Under the pieces are notes generated by a model. It was not told the origin of the DNA. It was given only the letters and a program-made list of their open reading frames with translations, and made no database searches. The position numbers and the translations under genes are program-made. From DASWJZ01 sp963792885 (lineage in GTDB: Bacteria; Pseudomonadota; Alphaproteobacteria; Rhizobiales; Afifellaceae): a stretch of DNA of 64,000 nt. Shown here one piece after another: positions 26,235 to 35,941 of the stretch; positions within the stretch are counted from its first letter, which is position 1; every line of letters starts with the position of its first letter. The stretch spans positions 186,001-250,000 of the forward strand of contig CAWBXX010000003.1 in NCBI GenBank assembly GCA_963792885.1, read 5' to 3'.

Positions 26235-26684
26235 TCAGGCCTGCTTGGTCCAGCGACCGTTCTCGTCCTGCCGCCAGTACGTGGCGTCGTGGCCGCCGGC
26301 GCGCGCCGCTTTCCAGGCTTCGCGCGAGCGTGCCACCGCCTCGCTATCGGCCGCATCGAACATGAAGACGGTCCGGTCGTAGCCCAGGAGGTCCGGCGCC
26401 TCCGCCCCGTCGACGAGGAAGCGCACGGTCGCGGCGTTCGGATTGTCGTCCCCGGTCGTCAGGAACACGGGTTGCTTGTCGGAATTGCCGTCGGAGGCCG
26501 CACCGTGCGGCAGGAAAGAGGCGTCGTCGTAGGACCACAGATGCGCGTTGAGCGCTTCGAGCCGCTCCTCCGACCCGACCTTCACCACCGCGCGCCAGCC
26601 GCGATCAAGGCTTCGCTGCAAGAGGCCCGGCAGCGCCGCTTCGAGCGGCTGCCGCTCGAGGTGATAGAAGAGGACCTCGGCCAA
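26235..26684 (-). CDS. holC: DNA polymerase III chi subunit
   Basis: 149 aa clamp-loader accessory protein that links the polymerase to SSB. Conserved features: AEVLFYHLERQPLEAALPGLLQRSLDRGWRAVV at the start, LWSYDDASFLPHG in the middle, and ATVRFLVDGAEAPDLLGYDRTVFMFD. A TTG start at 26684, eight bases after the pepA stop, is chosen because the reading frame upstream runs antisense-like through pepA. The pepA-holC order is conserved in proteobacteria. Confidence 0.88.
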   Translation of the reverse strand: MAEVLFYHLERQPLEAALPGLLQRSLDRGWRAVVKVGSEERLEALNAHLWSYDDASFLPHGAASDGNSDKQPVFLTTGDDNPNAATVRFLVDGAEAPDLLGYDRTVFMFDAADSEAVARSREAWKAARAGGHDATYWRQDENGRWTKQA

Positions 26685-26692
26685 AGAGGCCC

Positions 26693-28198
26693 TCAGCGCT
26701 TCTTTTCGTAGCGCGCGCTCACCAACTCGTTCAGGAGCCGCACGCCCCAGCCCGAAGCCCACGACTGGTTGGTCTCGGTCGCCGGCGATCCCATCGCCGT
26801 TCCCGCGACGTCGAGATGCGCCCACGGCGTATCGTTCTCGACGAACCGTTGGATGAACTGCGCGCCGATGATCGCGCCCGCGTGGCGTCCGCCGATATTC
26901 TTCATGTCGGCGTTCTTCGAATCGATCAGCTTGTCGTACTCGGCGCCGAGCGGCATGCGCCAGACCTTCTCCCCCGTCGCGATCCCCGCCTCCGTCAGCC
27001 CGGTGGCAAGCTCGTCGCTGTTGGAGAAGAGGCCCGCATGCTGGTTGCCGAGCGCGATCAGGATTGCGCCGGTCAGAGTCGCGAGATCGACCATCGCGGC
27101 AGGCTTGTCGCTCTTCTGCACGTAGCTGAGGAGATCGGCGAGCACGAGCCGCCCTTCCGCGTCCGTGTTCAGCACCTCGATCGTCTGTCCGGACATCGAC
27201 GTCACGATGTCGCCCGGCCGCTGCGCCTTCCCGTCGGGCATGTTCTCCACGAGCCCGACGATGCCGACGGCGTTCACCTTCGCCTGCCGCAGCGCCAGCG
27301 TGCGCATGAGTCCCGAGACCGCGGCGGCCCCGCCCATGTCGCCCTTCATGTCCTCCATGCCGGGTGCCGGCTTGATGGAGATGCCGCCGGTGTCGAAAAC
27401 AACGCCCTTGCCGACGAAGGCGATCAGCTTCTCCTTCTCCGCTCCGCCCCACCAGTGCATCAGCACGACGCGCGGCGGACGCTCGGAGCCTTGCGCCACA
27501 CCGAGGAACGCGCCCATCTTCGCGCGCCGAAGCTCGGGCTCGGCGAGCACCTTCACGTCGACGCCGAGCTTGGAGAGCCCCTTGAGTTGCTCGGCGAACT
27601 CGACCGGGCCAAGGGCGTTGGCGGGCTCGTTGACGAGATCGCGGGCAAATGCCACGCCCTCGGCAACCGCCGACGTGGCCACCCATGCGCGCTCCGCAGC
27701 CGCCGGATTGGCGGTAGCGATCGTGAAGCGGCGGGCCTTCGGCGTCTCCTCGTCGTCCTTCTTCTTCGTCTTGTATTTGTCGAAGCTGTAGCTCCGAAGC
27801 GTGATGCCGAGGGCAACGTCGGCCGCCTCCTGCGCCGAAACGGCCTCGCCGTCCGGCCGTTCGAGCACGATCGTCGCCGCCGTGGCGCCGCCGACCGCCG
27901 GAACGATAGACCCCCCGAGCTTCAGCCAGTCCTGCGGCGTGCGCTTCGCCAGGTCGCCGAGGCCCACGAACGCGATCCGGTCGAAATTGGACCCCGCCGG
28001 GGCGAGGAGCTGCAGCGATTTCGTCGCCGCGCCCTTGAACTTCGCGGCCGCCGCGGCGCGGGAAAACCGCCCTCCCGCCGCCTCCTCGAGGGCGGCGGAG
28101 TGCCGCCCGAGGTTCAGCTTGTTGTCGGTCAGCAACACAGCCGAGCCGGATTTCGGCGCTGCCAGCCTTGTGAATTTGATCTCGGCGCGGTCGGCCAT
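26693..28198 (-). CDS. pepA: Leucyl aminopeptidase (M17 family)
   Basis: 501 aa cytosolic metallo-exopeptidase. Active-site regions: FVGKGVVFDTGGISIKPAPGMEDMKGDMGGAAAV (metal-binding Lys and Asp residues) and VLNTDAEGRLVLADLLSY, the NTDAEGRL family signature. Standard length. Divergent from lptF across a 175-bp gap, the usual arrangement in this order of bacteria. Confidence 0.95.
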   Translation of the reverse strand: MADRAEIKFTRLAAPKSGSAVLLTDNKLNLGRHSAALEEAAGGRFSRAAAAAKFKGAATKSLQLLAPAGSNFDRIAFVGLGDLAKRTPQDWLKLGGSIVPAVGGATAATIVLERPDGEAVSAQEAADVALGITLRSYSFDKYKTKKKDDEETPKARRFTIATANPAAAERAWVATSAVAEGVAFARDLVNEPANALGPVEFAEQLKGLSKLGVDVKVLAEPELRRAKMGAFLGVAQGSERPPRVVLMHWWGGAEKEKLIAFVGKGVVFDTGGISIKPAPGMEDMKGDMGGAAAVSGLMRTLALRQAKVNAVGIVGLVENMPDGKAQRPGDIVTSMSGQTIEVLNTDAEGRLVLADLLSYVQKSDKPAAMVDLATLTGAILIALGNQHAGLFSNSDELATGLTEAGIATGEKVWRMPLGAEYDKLIDSKNADMKNIGGRHAGAIIGAQFIQRFVENDTPWAHLDVAGTAMGSPATETNQSWASGWGVRLLNELVSARYEKKR

Positions 28199-28373
28199 CG
28201 TATTGCCTCACGGATCGGGACAGGCTTCTAGTCGGGAATGGGGATAGCAGGGCCCGGGTATCCGCCGTCAAGTGCGCAAGCTGGCCGGGCGCGTAGGAGT
28301 TCTTCTGTTTGCGTGGGATGTTCCGCCGCAGGCATAGCAGGGCTTTGACCAGTTTGACACAGGTCGGCCGGTG

Positions 28374-29564
28374 ATGCCGCTCATCGAGCGTTACGTGCTG
28401 CGGCGCGCCACCTACGTCTTCTTTCTGGCGCTCTCCGCGATCACCGGCACTCTCTGGGTGACGCAGGTGCTCGCCCGGCTCGACGTGGTCACCGTCAAAG
28501 GCCAGGCCTTGTGGACCTTCGTCCTGATGACGGTGATGTCGCTGCCCGCCCTCATTCAGGTGGTGGCGCCGGTCGCCTTCCTCGCGGCCGCAATCCTGAC
28601 GCTGAACGGTCTCACCAATGACAGCGAGCTGCCCGTCATCGCGGCTGCGGGCGCGTCGAGGACCGCGGTCAATCGCCCGATTCTTGTGCTCGGGCTCTTC
28701 GTGACGCTCGCCGTCGCCTTCTCCTACCACGTGGTCGCCCCGGCGAGCCTTGCGGTTCTCCGCGAGCTCATCACGCATGTGCGCGCCGACGTCATAGCGG
28801 CGCTTGTTCAGGATGGCGGGTTCCGCACCGTCGACCAGGGCTTCACCATGCACATCCGCGAGAAAGCTCCGGACGGGAGCTTCCGCGACATCTTCATCAG
28901 CGACGACCGTGATCCGAACGAGACGCTTCAATACAGCGCCTCGCATGGGCTTCTGCTGGAGCAGGGCGGCAACTCGTACCTCGTCCTGCAGAGCGGCGAT
29001 CTCGTTCGACAGGATCGCACGACCGGCGAAACGAACGTCGTCGCCTTCGAAACGTATGCCCTCGACCTCAGCCAGATGGGTAACCGGAACGCGTCGGCGA
29101 TATACCAGGCGCGCGAGCGATCCACGCTCTATCTTCTCGAACCGGCGCCCGACGATGCCTCGCTCGCCCCGGAAGCCAATCGGATCGTATTCGAGCTCCA
29201 CAACCGCATCGCTGCGCCGCTTTACACGCTTGTTTTCGCGCTTGCTGCGCTCGCTTTCCTTGGGCGCCCGCGGACGAATCGACAGGATCGCCGATTTGCC
29301 ATCGCAACGTGCGTGCTTCTCTGCGTCCTGCTGCGGACCGCGGGCTTCGCGGCCGCCGCGGTTGCTGACAATTCGCTCCGCGCAGTCCCCTTCCTCTACG
29401 CAGTCCCCCTCTCCGGGATCGCCTTCGGCGTCATCGCGATCGTGCTCGATGCGCGTCTCGCGACGCCGCGCGCTTTCGAATGGGCCTGGGATCGACTCTT
29501 CGCCATGGTCCGCCCGGCGTTCGCGCCCAACGGCGCGGCAACAGTTTCCGACGGTGAGCGCTGA
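28374..29564 (+). CDS. lptF: LPS export ABC transporter permease LptF
   Basis: 396 aa inner-membrane permease with three N-terminal helices (IERYVLRRATYVFFLALSAITGTLWV onward), a periplasmic beta-jellyroll (about residues 125-255) and three C-terminal helices. With LptG and LptB it extracts LPS from the membrane. GTG 28371 and ATG 28374 are adjacent; ATG is reported. Overlaps lptG by one base (TGATG) and begins the lptF-lptG-lptD-surA-pdxA-rsmA operon. Confidence 0.93.
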   Translation: MPLIERYVLRRATYVFFLALSAITGTLWVTQVLARLDVVTVKGQALWTFVLMTVMSLPALIQVVAPVAFLAAAILTLNGLTNDSELPVIAAAGASRTAVNRPILVLGLFVTLAVAFSYHVVAPASLAVLRELITHVRADVIAALVQDGGFRTVDQGFTMHIREKAPDGSFRDIFISDDRDPNETLQYSASHGLLLEQGGNSYLVLQSGDLVRQDRTTGETNVVAFETYALDLSQMGNRNASAIYQARERSTLYLLEPAPDDASLAPEANRIVFELHNRIAAPLYTLVFALAALAFLGRPRTNRQDRRFAIATCVLLCVLLRTAGFAAAAVADNSLRAVPFLYAVPLSGIAFGVIAIVLDARLATPRAFEWAWDRLFAMVRPAFAPNGAATVSDGER

Positions 29565-30640
29565 TGCTCCCGCGCGTCCTCAGCCGCTACTTCGCTCGCC
29601 GCTTCACCGCGACTCTCTTACTCATGCTCGGTGTCGGCAGCCTGATCATCTTTCTTGCCGACTACGTCGAGGTGCTTCGCCGCTTCAGTGACGAGGAAGA
29701 CTACACCAGCCTGATCGGTCTTCAGCTTGCCGCGATGCATGTTCCGATCCTGCTCGACACCGCCCTCCCCTTCGCCCTTCTTTTCGCTGCGCTCCTGACG
29801 CTGCTCGATCTCTCCCGCCGGCTTGAGATCGTCGTCGTGCGTGCAAGCGGCGTGTCGGTGTGGGGCTTCCTGCGCGCGCCCTTCGCGATCGCGATCCTCT
29901 TCGGCGCCGCGGCGACCACCATCCTCAATCCCCTCGCGGTTAGCATGAAGGACAAGGCCGAGAATCTGGAGGCCGAGCTGCATGGTCAGACGCTTTGGGG
30001 CAATGGATATTGGTTCAGGCAGGAAGGCGGCGGCGGGTCGTCGATCGTTCACGTCGCCTCCGCCGAGGCAAAAGGAACCAAGATTTTCGGCGTCACGGCG
30101 TTCGTCTACGACGATGCGGGCAGGTTCCGCGAGAAGATCGAAGCGCCGCATGGCGAGTACGCGCCCGGCAAATGGGTTCTGACCGACGGCTCCGTCGTAT
30201 CGGCCGAGATGGCGCCGCATCCGGTCGCGCGCTACGAATTGCCGACGGCGCTCACTGCCGACGAGATCCGGCGCCGGTTCGTCGAGCCGGAAACGATTTC
30301 CGTCTGGTCGCTGCCGGGTTTCATCGCAACTGCAGAGCGAACAGGCCTGAATCCCGGCCCCTTCCAGGTGGCATTTCACGCGCTCGTCAACCGCCCCGTC
30401 TTTTTCCTGGCCATGGTGCTGATCGCCGCGACGGTGAGCCTCCGACTGACGCGCTATGGTGGGACTTGGCGGCTGATCCTGACTGGTGCCACTATCGGGT
30501 TTCTGCTTTATGCATTTGGCGAGATTGCCAGCGATCTGGGCGGTAATGGCATTATCAACCCGGTGCTGGCGGCCTGGCTGCCGCCTATCGTCGCGCTGAC
30601 TTTCGGCGCGACGGCCCTGCTTTTTCAGGAGGACGGGTGA
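29564..30640 (+). CDS. lptG: LPS export ABC transporter permease LptG
   Basis: 358 aa. Starts LSRYFARRFTATLLLMLGVGSLIIFLADYVEVLRR, typical of LptG, with a conserved coupling helix (LRRFSDEED) and the SLPGFIATAERTGLNP block before the last three helices. Forms the LptB2FG complex with LptF. Translationally coupled to both neighbours: TGATG upstream and GTGA downstream. Confidence 0.93.
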   Translation: MLPRVLSRYFARRFTATLLLMLGVGSLIIFLADYVEVLRRFSDEEDYTSLIGLQLAAMHVPILLDTALPFALLFAALLTLLDLSRRLEIVVVRASGVSVWGFLRAPFAIAILFGAAATTILNPLAVSMKDKAENLEAELHGQTLWGNGYWFRQEGGGGSSIVHVASAEAKGTKIFGVTAFVYDDAGRFREKIEAPHGEYAPGKWVLTDGSVVSAEMAPHPVARYELPTALTADEIRRRFVEPETISVWSLPGFIATAERTGLNPGPFQVAFHALVNRPVFFLAMVLIAATVSLRLTRYGGTWRLILTGATIGFLLYAFGEIASDLGGNGIINPVLAAWLPPIVALTFGATALLFQEDG

Positions 30641-33042
30641 AGCTCGGAGTTCTGCGTCGGCGTCGGAGGTTGGCGGCCAACCTCGCGAGGGGCGGCAGGC
30701 TGCTGGTGGCCTGCGCGGCTTCGGTGGCGCTCGGGGCGCAGAGCCCGATGGCCATATCGCAGCCGTACGGGACGCCGGGATCGGAACCTGCCCCGATCGC
30801 GCGCGCCCCGGCTGAAGAGAGCATGCTCCTGACGGCCGATCAGCTCCTCTACGACTTCGACCGCGAGACGGTCACCGCCATCGGCAACGTTCAGATGTAC
30901 TACCGGGGCTACACGCTCGATGCGGAGCGCGTGACCTACGATCAGAAGTCCGGCCGGCTGATCGCCACCGGCGGCATCCGGATGCTGCAACCGAATGGCG
31001 ATCTGATCACCAGCGACCGACTCGACATCACCGATGACTTCCGCGACGGCTTCGTCGGCAGCCTGAATCTGATTTCCACCGATCGCACGCGTTTCTCCGC
31101 GCAGACCGCGGAGAAGCGCAATGGCGATCTGACCATCTTCCGCAGAGGCGTCTACACCGCCTGCGAGCCCTGCCTCGAGCATCCGGAACGACCGCCCCTC
31201 TGGCAGATAAAAGCGGCGCGCATCATCCACAACGAAAAGAACCACACGATCTACTACGAGCATGCCCGGCTCGAGTTCTTCGGCGTCCCCGTCGCCTATA
31301 TGCCGTTCTTCTCCCACCCCGACCCCACGGTGAAGCGGAAGTCCGGCTTCCTTGTGCCCTCCGTCTTTCAAAGCGATGCTCTTGGCGTCGGTGTGACGAC
31401 GCCCTATTTCTGGAATCTTGCGCCGAACTACGACGTCACCTTCTCCCCGACGACGCTGACCCGCCAGGGATTGCTCATGCAGGCGGAGTGGCGCCACCTG
31501 ACGAAGCGCGGCTTTTATTCGATCCGCGGCGCTGGGATCCTCCAGAACGATCCCGGCGCATTCTTCGAGAACGGCCAATCACTGAGCGGTGACCGCACAG
31601 CGCGTGGTAGCGTGGGCTCAAAAGGCGACTTCGGCCTCAGCCCCAACTGGTCCTTCGGCTGGGACGTGAACCTTACGAGCGACCGGACATTCAACCGCGA
31701 CTACAGGATTCCCGGAGCGCAGGGCCTGACGCTGCCGTCGACCGCCTATCTAACCGGGGTGAACGAACGGAATTACTTTAACGCCACCGGCTACTACCTT
31801 CGTATCCAGCGCGAGGACACGAAAGAGGATCTTGCCGGCGGCGGTGTATATGTACACGACGATCAGGCTGAACAGCCGTTCGTGCATCCGGTCATCGACC
31901 ACAACTACATTTGGGACACTCCCGTCCTCGGCGGCGAGGTGCGCTTCGATTCAAATCTCACCAGCTTGACCCGCGAGTCCAGCGACATCCGCCATCCGCC
32001 TGCGCCATATAGCCCCTACTACGCCGGCGTCGCAGGCACCTTCACGCGCGCGACGAGCCGCGCGAGCTGGAAGCGCAAGCTCATCCTCGCAGGCGGGCAT
32101 GTGGTGACGCCGTTCACTTACGTTCAGGGCGATGCCGACTGGCTTGCATCCAACGATCCCGCAGCCGGTATCACCGATGCCGGCGCGACGGGGCGTGTCA
32201 TGCCGGCGGTCGGTGTCGAGTACGAATGGCCGATCCTCGCGACGCTAGGCGCAACGACGCATACGTTCGGCCCCAAGGTGCAGGTTATTGCGCGGCCGAA
32301 TGAGGTACACGCCGGAAGCCTGCCGAACGAGGACTCGCAAAGCCTCGTGTTTGACGACACCACGCTCTTCAAGTGGGACAAGTTCGCCGGCTACGATCGC
32401 GAGGAAGGCGGCACGCGTGCAAACGTCGGCTTCCTTTACCAAGGGCTCTTCCCAAATGGCGCGTCCGTCGATGCCCTCGTCGGTCAGTCGTTCCAACTGG
32501 CCGGCGAGAACTCCTTTGCGTTGAAGGACCACGCGCTGACCGGCGTCGGCTCCGGCCTCGAAGGCGACAAGTCCGACTATTTGGCGGGCCTCACGGTCAA
32601 CACCGGCCTTGGCGTCGCGCTCTCCGCGCGCGGACGCTTCGACAACAAAGACCTCACCGTTAACCGGGCCGAGTTCTCGGCGGTCGGCGGCTACGGGAAC
32701 ACCAACGCGGCGATCGACTACACCTATTTGCGGGAAAGCCCTGCCTCGGGCGTCTTTAATCCGCGCGAAGAGCTCTCCACGTCAGCCTCGGTCGGCGTCG
32801 TCGACAATTGGTCGGTGCTCGGCGCGCTGGTCTACGACCTGCGCAGCAACAGCCGGGTTTCCGACAGCCTCGGAATCGCTTACGCCGACGACTGTTTCTC
32901 GTTTTCCGCGACCTATTCGGAGACGACAGACCCCTACTCCGATCTCGTATCGGCTCGGCAGATCTTCTTTCGTGTTAGTCTGAGAACGGTAGGAGACGGC
33001 GGCTTTACCCGGGAGCTGCAGCCAGATACCGCGACCCAGTGA
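30637..33042 (+). CDS. lptD: LPS-assembly outer-membrane protein LptD
   Basis: 801 aa. Signal-like N-terminus (LAANLARGGRLLVACAASVALGAQSPMA). An OstA/LptA-like jellyroll spans about residues 65-185 (MLLTADQLLYDFDRETVTAIGNVQMYYRGYTLDAERVTYD). The 26-strand barrel follows, including KSGFLVPSVFQSDALGVGVTTPYFWNLAPNYDVTFSPT. Two cysteines (ACEPC) lie at the domain junction. It inserts LPS into the outer leaflet. GTG start overlapping the lptG stop by four bases. Confidence 0.94.
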   Translation: MKLGVLRRRRRLAANLARGGRLLVACAASVALGAQSPMAISQPYGTPGSEPAPIARAPAEESMLLTADQLLYDFDRETVTAIGNVQMYYRGYTLDAERVTYDQKSGRLIATGGIRMLQPNGDLITSDRLDITDDFRDGFVGSLNLISTDRTRFSAQTAEKRNGDLTIFRRGVYTACEPCLEHPERPPLWQIKAARIIHNEKNHTIYYEHARLEFFGVPVAYMPFFSHPDPTVKRKSGFLVPSVFQSDALGVGVTTPYFWNLAPNYDVTFSPTTLTRQGLLMQAEWRHLTKRGFYSIRGAGILQNDPGAFFENGQSLSGDRTARGSVGSKGDFGLSPNWSFGWDVNLTSDRTFNRDYRIPGAQGLTLPSTAYLTGVNERNYFNATGYYLRIQREDTKEDLAGGGVYVHDDQAEQPFVHPVIDHNYIWDTPVLGGEVRFDSNLTSLTRESSDIRHPPAPYSPYYAGVAGTFTRATSRASWKRKLILAGGHVVTPFTYVQGDADWLASNDPAAGITDAGATGRVMPAVGVEYEWPILATLGATTHTFGPKVQVIARPNEVHAGSLPNEDSQSLVFDDTTLFKWDKFAGYDREEGGTRANVGFLYQGLFPNGASVDALVGQSFQLAGENSFALKDHALTGVGSGLEGDKSDYLAGLTVNTGLGVALSARGRFDNKDLTVNRAEFSAVGGYGNTNAAIDYTYLRESPASGVFNPREELSTSASVGVVDNWSVLGALVYDLRSNSRVSDSLGIAYADDCFSFSATYSETTDPYSDLVSARQIFFRVSLRTVGDGGFTRELQPDTATQ

Positions 33043-33111
33043 GCAACGGACCGGCCGGAATTTCGACAGATTGACCTGTAGACGGCAATTGTCCAGAATC
33101 GCCCAAAAAGC

Positions 33112-34054
33112 ATGCACATGACGTCTAGAAAGCCTTTGCCCTGGTTCACGGCCGCCGCATTCGTTCTCGCGGCGCTCGTTTCCTTTGCGGCGCCCACGGC
33201 TGCCTCCGCGAACAGCATCCGCATCCTCGTTAACGATGAGCCCATCACGACCTTCGACATCCAGCAGCGCTCGCAGATGCTCCGTGTCTTCTCGCGCGGA
33301 AAGGCCGGGGAGAAAGAGGCGATCGACCAACTTATCGACGAGAAGCTGATGCTGCAGGAAGCGGCACGTCGGCACATCGATGTGAGCGACGCAGAGGTGG
33401 AACAGGAGATCGCGAACCGCGGGCGGGCAGCGCATATGACGCCGGCGCAGTTCGATCAGGCGCTACGCCAGGCTGGACTTGATCCCAGTTCTTTCCGAGA
33501 TTTCCTGCACGCCAACATGGCATGGCAGAAGACAGTCCGCGCTCGCTTCCGCGCAACCGTCAACATCACGGACCAAGATGTCGCCGCAGCCCTCGGTGCG
33601 AACAACGCGCCGGGCGCGCAGGAAGCGGTGACCGAGTATATGCTGCAGCCGATCCTCTTCATCGTTCCTGCGGGAGCGAGCGGCGCAACAGCCAATCAGC
33701 AGCTTGCCGCGGCGAACGCCTTTCGGCGCGGCTTCCAGGGTTGCGACCAGAGCGTCGCACAGGCCGGCGGCTCGCCGGGCGTCGTCGTCAGGCCGCAGAT
33801 GCGCCGTGAAGAAGTCCGGCTTGCCCTCCGGCATGAAGGCGGCTTTGGCGAAGCTCGACATCGGCGGCACGACCGAGCCGGAGCGCGTCGACGAAGGCTT
33901 CCAGATCGTCGCGGTTTGCGCAAAGAACGCTGTCGCCGGCGAGACGCAGGCTACGGCTACGGCGCGTGCGGAGATCTCCGACGAGCGCGGGAAGCTCCTC
34001 GCGCGGCGCTATCTCCGCGACCTCCGCTCTGACGCCGTTATCGAGTACCGGTGA
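33112..34054 (+). pseudogene. SurA N-terminal-domain periplasmic chaperone, frameshifted near the C-terminus
   Basis: Signal segment (FTAAAFVLAALVSFAAPTAASA), then the SurA chaperone domain (NSIRILVNDEPITTFDIQQRSQMLRVFSRG, AIDQLIDEKLMLQEAARRHIDVSDAEVEQEI). After VVRPQMRR the frame moves by +1 near 33808-33822 and continues as LPSGMKAALAKLDIGGTTEPERVDEGFQIVAVC to RYLRDLRSDAVIEYR, ending at 34054 and overlapping pdxA by four bases as expected. About 313 aa if corrected. Helps outer-membrane proteins fold; its position after lptD is typical. Confidence 0.83.
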
Positions 34055-35066
34055 GCCGAACGGCGCCACTGGCGCTGACGCTTGGTGAGCCGGCAGGGAT
34101 CGGCCCCGACATAGCAATCGCAGCGTGGCTGGCGCGGCAAGCCGCAGACGTCCCGCCCTTCATCTTTCTAGGTGACGCGAACCTTCTCACGCGCCGTGCC
34201 GGCGCCCTTGGCGTCGATATCCAAACTTCGGTCACACGCGTTGAAGGCGCGGCCGAGACGTTCGCCGATGCTATCCCCTGTATTGACGGTGCGCCGGCCG
34301 TATCTGGGACGCCGGGAGTGATCGATGCTTCCGACACGCCGGCGGTGATCTGGTCGATACGACGCGCAGCGGAGCTCGTGGCCAACGGCGCCGCCGCCGC
34401 GCTGGTGACGAACCCCATTCAGAAGAAAGCGCTCAACGCGATCGGCTTTCCCCATCCCGGACACACGGAGTTCCTCGGCGATCTCTCAACCGAGCTCTTC
34501 GGCAAGCCCGCCATGCCGGTCATGATGCTTGCGGGGCCGGACCTGAAGTCGTGCCGGTCACCGTGCACATCCCACTCGCCGATGTTCCGCACCTATTGAC
34601 GACCCCGCGCATCATCGAGACCGGAAAGATTGTCGCGCGCGATCTTGAACGCAGATTCTCAATCGCAGGGCCGCGGCTCGCGCTCGCAGGCCTCAACCCG
34701 CATGCCGGCGAAGAAGGAATGCTCGGTCCGGAAGACGAGGCGATCGTCCGGCCGGCAGTTGAGGCGCTCAAAGGTCTCGGCATCGACGCCACCGGTCCAC
34801 TTCCCGCCGACACGATGTTCCATGCGGAGGCACGGAGATCCTATGACGCCGCTCTCTGCATGTATCACGACCAGGCGCTGATCCCGATCAAGACGCTTGC
34901 TTTCGACGAAGCTGTGAACGTCACGCTCGGACTTCCGTTTGTTCGCACTTCGCCCGACCACGGGACGGCGCTCGCGCTGGCGGGCACCGGCAAGGCGCGT
35001 GCAACGAGCCTGATCGCAGCGCTGAAGCTCGCGCGGACGCTCTCGCGCTGCGAGGCCGCCGTGTGA
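34051..35066 (+). pseudogene. pdxA: 4-hydroxythreonine-4-phosphate dehydrogenase, frameshifted
   Basis: Pyridoxal-5'-phosphate pathway enzyme. The first part (LALTLGEPAGIGPDIAIAAW, NAIGFPHPGHTEFLGDLS) runs to MMLAGPDLK. There the frame slips by -1 at about 34548, and the protein continues as VPVTVHIPLADVPHLLTTPRI to the metal-binding HDQALIPIKTLAFDEAVNVTLGLPFVRTSPDHGTALALAG. Restoring one G in AAGTCGTG gives an uninterrupted protein of about 338 aa. All family motifs are present, so sequencing error is likely. GTG start; overlaps surA and rsmA by four bases each. Confidence 0.88.
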
Positions 35067-35914
35067 GCGACGCAGCGCTCGAAGCGCTTCCGCCGCTCCG
35101 CGAGGTGATTGCTGCGCACAGCCTTTCGGCGCGCAAGGCGCTTGGCCAGAATTTCCTGCTCGATATCAACTTGACCCGCCGCATCGCGCGCGCCGGCGGC
35201 CCGCTTGCCGACAGCCACGTCGTCGAGATCGGCCCCGGGCCGGGCGGACTGACGCGTGCGTTGCTTCTCGAAGGGGCGGGCCACGTAACCGCGGTCGAGC
35301 GCGACCCGCGCGCGCTGCCTGCGCTTCAAGAGATCGCGGCGGCGGCGCCGGGCCGGCTGACCATCGTTCAGGCCGACGCCCTCGAACTCGACTACGCAAA
35401 GCTCGACGGCAAATGCCCCGTCCGCATCGTCGCCAACCTGCCTTACAACGTCGCGACGCCGCTTCTCGTCGGCTGGCTTTCGGCTGAGCCCTGGCCGCCG
35501 TTCTGGGCAAGCCTCACGCTGATGTTCCAGCGCGAGGTGGCAGATCGCATCGTTGCAGCGCCGGGCACGAAGTCCTACGGGCGGCTCGCCGTTCTGACGC
35601 AGTGGCGCGCAACCGCAAAGCGCCTCTTCGACGTGCCGGCCCGTGCCTTCACGCCGCAGCCCAAGGTCACGTCGGCGATCGTGCGACTGGAGCCCCGCGC
35701 CGACGCCGAACAAATCCCGGTTGCGGCGCTCGAAACGATGACGGCAGCCGCCTTCGGACAGAGGCGGAAGATGCTTCGCGCGAGCCTCAAGCAGCTCTGG
35801 CCGGAGCCGGAGCCTGTCCTTCGTGAGCTCGGCATCGCGCCGACGCTACGCGCGGAGGAACTCGCCGTTCAGGATTTCCTGCGCCTCGCGCAGACTTGGG
35901 AGAAGCGACGCTAG
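35063..35914 (+). CDS. rsmA: 16S rRNA (adenine1518-N6/adenine1519-N6)-dimethyltransferase
   Basis: 283 aa RsmA/KsgA. SAM motifs: ALGQNFLLDINLTRRIA, VVEIGPGPGGLTRALL (motif I), VERDPRALPAL, and the catalytic NLPYN (IVANLPYNVATPLL). It dimethylates two adenosines in helix 45 late in 30S assembly. GTG start at 35063 overlaps the pdxA stop (GTGA). Convergent with yicC, 27 bases between stops. Confidence 0.95.
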   Translation: MSDAALEALPPLREVIAAHSLSARKALGQNFLLDINLTRRIARAGGPLADSHVVEIGPGPGGLTRALLLEGAGHVTAVERDPRALPALQEIAAAAPGRLTIVQADALELDYAKLDGKCPVRIVANLPYNVATPLLVGWLSAEPWPPFWASLTLMFQREVADRIVAAPGTKSYGRLAVLTQWRATAKRLFDVPARAFTPQPKVTSAIVRLEPRADAEQIPVAALETMTAAAFGQRRKMLRASLKQLWPEPEPVLRELGIAPTLRAEELAVQDFLRLAQTWEKRR

Positions 35915-35941
35915 AGCACGTCCGGAACGGTGGGTACCGGC

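Noticed and set aside
26235..29201. A 988-codon open frame on the minus strand
   Set aside because: Only its last 149 codons (holC) are protein-like. The rest runs antisense to lptF and out of frame through pepA; GC-rich third positions keep the frame open.
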